From: JAFGXT01 sp963677165
Lineage (GTDB): Bacteria; Verrucomicrobiota; Lentisphaeria; Victivallales; SZUA-371
Direction of reading: 5' to 3'
Length of the DNA stretch: 64,000 nt
Assembly (NCBI GenBank): GCA_963677165.2
Contig: CAXXSX010000001.1
Coordinates: 930,001 to 994,000 of the forward strand
Below, piece after piece: positions 60,691 to 64,000 of this stretch. The first letter of the stretch is position 1; each line of letters begins with the position of its first letter. The position numbers were made by a program, and so were the translations under genes. The notes beneath the pieces were generated by a model. That model ran no database searches, was not told where the DNA came from, and saw nothing but the letters and a program-made list of their open reading frames with translations.

Positions 60691-62694
60691 TTAGTCTTCG
60701 ATTACCCGGCAGAGAGCTTCGTAAAGTTCGGTAACAGTGAACGGCTTTTTTAGAAATCCGGCGGCATCGTCGATATTGATATTGCGCATGGCTTCTTCAC
60801 TGGTGAAACCGCTGGAAATCAGTACCTTTATTTCCGGATTAATTTTTCTAAGTTGGGCGAAACATTCACGTCCATTCATTTTGGGCATGATCATATCGAG
60901 AATAATGACATTGATCAATTCCTGGTTTTCGCGATAGATATCGAGCCCTTCCTGTCCATCTCTGGCGCATAGAACCTGATAACCAAGTTCCTCAAGGATT
61001 TCCGAGGCCGTTTCGCGGATAATTTCCTCGTCGTCAATGATCAATATACATCCTGCAAGTTCGCGGAATTCTCCTGTTGAGCTCATATCCTGTTTCTTTG
61101 GTTTACATTCATCTGTCTCCAGCGGCAGATAGATATTAAATGTTGTACCAGTGTCTGGAATACTGTCTAATTCAATAGCCCCACCATGATCTTTTACGGT
61201 ACCATATACGGCAGCAAGCCCCATGCCGGTACCGTCGCCGACTTTTTTTGTGGTGAAAAAAGGATCGAAAATTTTATTTTTGATTTCATCTGGAATACCT
61301 CCGCCGGTATCGCTGAACTGGATTTCAAGATAGTTGCCAGGCTTAAGGTCCAGATGGGAGATTAAATGGTTTTCCGAAATAAAAACGTTTGTGGTTCTAA
61401 TAAAGATTTGACCGCCTTCTGGCATTGCATCTCTGGAGTTAACGCCCAGATTGAGAAAAATATTAATCAATTGGTTGGGATCACCTGAAACCTGAGTGAA
61501 TTCAGCCGAAAGATCCAGAACGATTTCAATTCTTTTGTCAATACTGCGTTCCAGTAGGGAAACCGCATTACGGATTGATTTATGAATACAAGTTGGTTTT
61601 GAAATCAGCTTGCCTTTTCTGGCGAAAGCCAGAAGTTTCTGGGTCAGGTTGGCAGCTCGATTGGCCGAATCAATGATGACATTAAGCAATCTATCGGAAG
61701 AATCTGTTTCCTGTAAGCGTTTTTTCAGCAGGTCTGCCGATGCCAATATGCCAGTTAACATATTATTGAAGTCATGGGCAATTCCTCCGGCAAGTTGTCC
61801 CACAGATTCCATTTTCTGAGCTTGAAACAATTTTTCTTCCAGTTCATGTTCAAGTGTGACATCGCGAAAAACCAAAACCACACCAACAATTTCGTCGTTA
61901 TCATCACGGATCGGAGCCCCGCTGTCTGCAATATGGTGGGCTTCTCCATTACGTGAGATCAACAGGGAATGATTGGCCAGACCGACAATTTTTCCAGAAT
62001 CCAGCACTCTATTAACCGGATTTTCCTGTTGTTGATCTGTTTCAGAGTTGATAATTTTAAATACATCATCAAGTGTGTTGCCGACAGCTTCTTCTACATT
62101 CCAGCCAGTCAAATTGGCCGCAATGGTATTCATACGGGTTATTATGCCGTTACGGTCAGTGGCAATTACCGCGTCGCCGATAGAATTCAGCGTTATTCTA
62201 AGATTTTCTTCGCTTTGCGAGAGGGCTGCAAGGGTTTTTCGATAATCTGTAATATCGTGAATCACGCATACCGCATACTTATTTTCTGCAAACGTTACTT
62301 CCGATAAGTTCAGTTCAACGACTCTGGCTCCGAGTTTAGGAGAAAAATATTCAAAACTTATCTTAAAAGCTTGATAGGAGCCATCTTCATTATAAGTGTT
62401 AAGCCATTCATCAATTTTGTCATGGCAGGAGTTGCCGACTTTATCAAAAAGATTTTGGGCGCCAGGTACAAAATCAGTAAGGCCGAAAAGATCTTTAGCG
62501 CTCTGATTTGTATCAATGAAATCAAGTTTTGGAAGGGAGAGGAGGCATATAGCATCATTTGCCTGATCCAGCAGAGACTTATAACGTTTCAAGTTGTCAA
62601 CGCTTTCCCTGAATGGTCGATAATAAGATTTGCTCAATGAATTCTGGCCCATACCCAGAATTTTTTTTCGCATATTTTGTTTGGAAACGCCCAT
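60691..62694 (-). CDS. Hybrid histidine kinase, PAS-PAS-HisKA-HATPase-REC
   Basis: 667 residues, no transmembrane helix, so cytoplasmic. Two PAS domains (LLDQANDAICLLSLPKLDFID near 40; ITLNSIGDAVIATDRNGIITRMN near 175). HisKA with phospho-His in GGIAHDFNNMLTGI near 308; HATPase N box NLGVNSRDAMPEGG and G boxes DTGGGIPDEI and GTGMGLAAVYG. Receiver domain from 550 with Asp in NVIILDMIMPKMNGRE. Overall family is the PAS hybrid kinases with the REC at the C-terminus. Four bases follow the alcohol dehydrogenase stop, so the two share an operon. The PAS ligand is unknown. Confidence 0.93.
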   Translation of the reverse strand: MGVSKQNMRKKILGMGQNSLSKSYYRPFRESVDNLKRYKSLLDQANDAICLLSLPKLDFIDTNQSAKDLFGLTDFVPGAQNLFDKVGNSCHDKIDEWLNTYNEDGSYQAFKISFEYFSPKLGARVVELNLSEVTFAENKYAVCVIHDITDYRKTLAALSQSEENLRITLNSIGDAVIATDRNGIITRMNTIAANLTGWNVEEAVGNTLDDVFKIINSETDQQQENPVNRVLDSGKIVGLANHSLLISRNGEAHHIADSGAPIRDDNDEIVGVVLVFRDVTLEHELEEKLFQAQKMESVGQLAGGIAHDFNNMLTGILASADLLKKRLQETDSSDRLLNVIIDSANRAANLTQKLLAFARKGKLISKPTCIHKSIRNAVSLLERSIDKRIEIVLDLSAEFTQVSGDPNQLINIFLNLGVNSRDAMPEGGQIFIRTTNVFISENHLISHLDLKPGNYLEIQFSDTGGGIPDEIKNKIFDPFFTTKKVGDGTGMGLAAVYGTVKDHGGAIELDSIPDTGTTFNIYLPLETDECKPKKQDMSSTGEFRELAGCILIIDDEEIIRETASEILEELGYQVLCARDGQEGLDIYRENQELINVIILDMIMPKMNGRECFAQLRKINPEIKVLISSGFTSEEAMRNINIDDAAGFLKKPFTVTELYEALCRVIED

Positions 62695-62698
62695 TAAA

Positions 62699-63865
62699 TC
62701 AAACAGCCTCCCTGTATATTTTCTCTAGAGCTTTGGTATCCGCTTTTCTAGGATTTGTTAACAAGCAGGGGTCATCAACAGCTTTTTCTGCCAGATTCAT
62801 CAAATCTTCCGGTTTGACTCCGGCATCTTTCAATGAAATGGTTATTCCCGCTTCTTCTTTTATTTGGGTAATTTTACATACCAATTTATCCAACACTTCT
62901 TTATCGGTTAGTTCTTCAACTTGAATACCCATAGCTTTGGCAATATTCTTAAAGCGGTCAATAGCTTCAGGAAAATTATATTTTACTACATAAGGAAGTA
63001 AAATCGCATTGCATTCGCCATGGGGCAGATCAAGTAACCCTCCCAGACTATGCGACATTGCGTGGACGGCTCCCAGGCTGGTATTGGAAAATGCCAGTCC
63101 CGCTTCCAGGCTGGCCAGGGACATGTTATACCTTGCCATGAGGTTATCCGGGTGTTTTACAGCTGTAACAAGATTTTCGCTGACCAATTTGGCTGCAGCC
63201 AGAGCATGAAGGTCGGTAACAGGAGAGCTGGCGTTGGAACACGCCGCTTCTACTGCATGGCTGAGAACATCCAATCCGGTACAGGCCGTTAGAAACGGAT
63301 CCTTGGTTATTGTTACTTCCGGGTCAATCAAAGAAATATTCGGAATGATTGCTTTTGAAATAATTGCTATCTTGGTTTTTTTCTTTGTATCAAGAATTAT
63401 TGCAAATTGAGATACGTCAGCCGCGCTTCCGGAGGTGGTTGGAACACAAACTAATGGAGGACCCGGCTCCGCTATCATATCGACTCCTTCGTAGTCCAGA
63501 ATATTACCTGAATTTGCAACTACAATAGCAATACCTTTGGCACAATCAATAGGACTTCCGCCTCCGACAGCAACAATGCCGTTGCAGTTGCCTGATAAAT
63601 ATTGTTCTACTCCAGCCATGACTTCAGAATCACGTGGATTGGCTGAAACATTTGAAAATAAGATTGAATTTATTCCGGAGTTGCTTAAAGACTGCTGAAT
63701 TTCTCCTGTCCAGCCTTTTTCAATAATTCCCGGGTCTGTGACCAATAATACTTGATTTATTCCGAGATTTTTGACGCATGTTCCGGTTTGTTTGCGCGCA
63801 CCAATACCGAAAACAAATTCTGGCGCAACAAATCTGATTAACTCGCTGCAGATACCTGTCCTCAT
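62699..63865 (-). CDS. Iron-containing alcohol dehydrogenase (group III)
   Basis: 388 residues from the ATG at 63865 (GGAGGAG 11 nt upstream); the ATG at 63886 has no site. NAD-binding GGGSPIDCAKGIAIVVANSG near 92; the Fe-ligand region includes TGLDVLSHAVEA near 200 and GAVHAMSHSLGGLLDLPHGECNA near 265-285. Interconverts alcohols with aldehydes or ketones. Co-transcribed with a PAS hybrid kinase. Substrate unknown; relatives include 1,2-propanediol or ethanol oxidoreductases. Confidence 0.9.
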   Translation of the reverse strand: MRTGICSELIRFVAPEFVFGIGARKQTGTCVKNLGINQVLLVTDPGIIEKGWTGEIQQSLSNSGINSILFSNVSANPRDSEVMAGVEQYLSGNCNGIVAVGGGSPIDCAKGIAIVVANSGNILDYEGVDMIAEPGPPLVCVPTTSGSAADVSQFAIILDTKKKTKIAIISKAIIPNISLIDPEVTITKDPFLTACTGLDVLSHAVEAACSNASSPVTDLHALAAAKLVSENLVTAVKHPDNLMARYNMSLASLEAGLAFSNTSLGAVHAMSHSLGGLLDLPHGECNAILLPYVVKYNFPEAIDRFKNIAKAMGIQVEELTDKEVLDKLVCKITQIKEEAGITISLKDAGVKPEDLMNLAEKAVDDPCLLTNPRKADTKALEKIYREAV

Positions 63866-64000
63866 AATGCCAGCATCTCCTCCCATGAGTATTATTTAGG
63901 AAATAATCACACCCTCTAAAATATATATTAAATGATAAAATGAATAACTCAAGGTGAGCAATGCAAAATACTTGTTTTTATTCGGCATCATTGATTGTTT

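Noticed and set aside
63961..64000. Possible start of a plus-strand gene running off the right edge (ATG at 63971 area after aaggtgag)
   Set aside because: Only about 13 codons are visible and there is no family signal, so it cannot be told from chance.

Overview
The window reads as chromosomal DNA from a bacterium of the PVC group, most likely Lentisphaerota (Victivallis/Lentisphaera-like). The basis is inference: five separate prepilin-type proteins with a TLIE/TLVE-start helix (an H-X9-DG-like tail in most), several secreted clan GH-A glycoside hydrolases, an SSS sugar symporter and diderm features (ExbB/ExbD, lipoproteins, Spy-like periplasmic proteins). No rRNA, tRNA, insertion sequence, integrase or CRISPR array was seen. 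Coding density is high and most genes fall into tight operons.

Layout. 1-755: left-truncated secreted protein with collagen-like Gly-Gly-Pro repeats. 992-9197: operon on the minus strand, from a consensus promoter to an intrinsic terminator, carrying LacI regulator, GH130, GH42-like beta-galactosidase, GH-A glycosidase and pseudopilin. 9587-17066: housekeeping block topA, azoreductase, gyrB-recA. 17078-21765: TPR protein, ExbB, ExbD, an uncharacterised membrane protein and a small zinc-ribbon protein in one overlapping operon. 21800-25017: LacI regulator and GH3 beta-glucosidase behind a consensus promoter with an 18-bp perfect operator. 25275-26381: pilT. 26578-32994: GntR/LacI hybrid regulator, pseudopilin and two paralogous glycosidases, convergent with an SSS symporter.

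33177-44561: double GT-C glycosyltransferase, pdxA, thyX, a membrane protein with a neuD-neuC-neuA set (no neuB here), then a receiver/Ser-Thr kinase/zinc-ribbon protein overlapping a LamG-bearing pseudopilin. 44607-48707: third regulator-pseudopilin-glycosidase cassette on the minus strand, with a 26-bp inverted repeat over its promoter. 48781-55904: CII-like DNA-binding protein, DUF2089 regulator with a large membrane protein, folK, pepD, PHP phosphoesterase. 55906-58511: ECF sigma, anti-sigma-like protein, Spy-like protein, pseudopilin and a basic membrane-anchored protein. 58819 to the end: Sel1-repeat lipoprotein, hybrid histidine kinase and iron alcohol dehydrogenase.

The unifying theme is a repeated cassette in which a sugar-responsive regulator, one dedicated pseudopilin and one to three glycoside hydrolases are co-transcribed. 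It occurs three times, and two more pseudopilins are tied to other signalling genes (a kinase and a sigma factor). None of the five pseudopilins has the glycine normally required before the prepilin cleavage site. This is the best candidate for an undescribed system: pseudopilins used as locus-specific parts of polysaccharide sensing, display or secretion.
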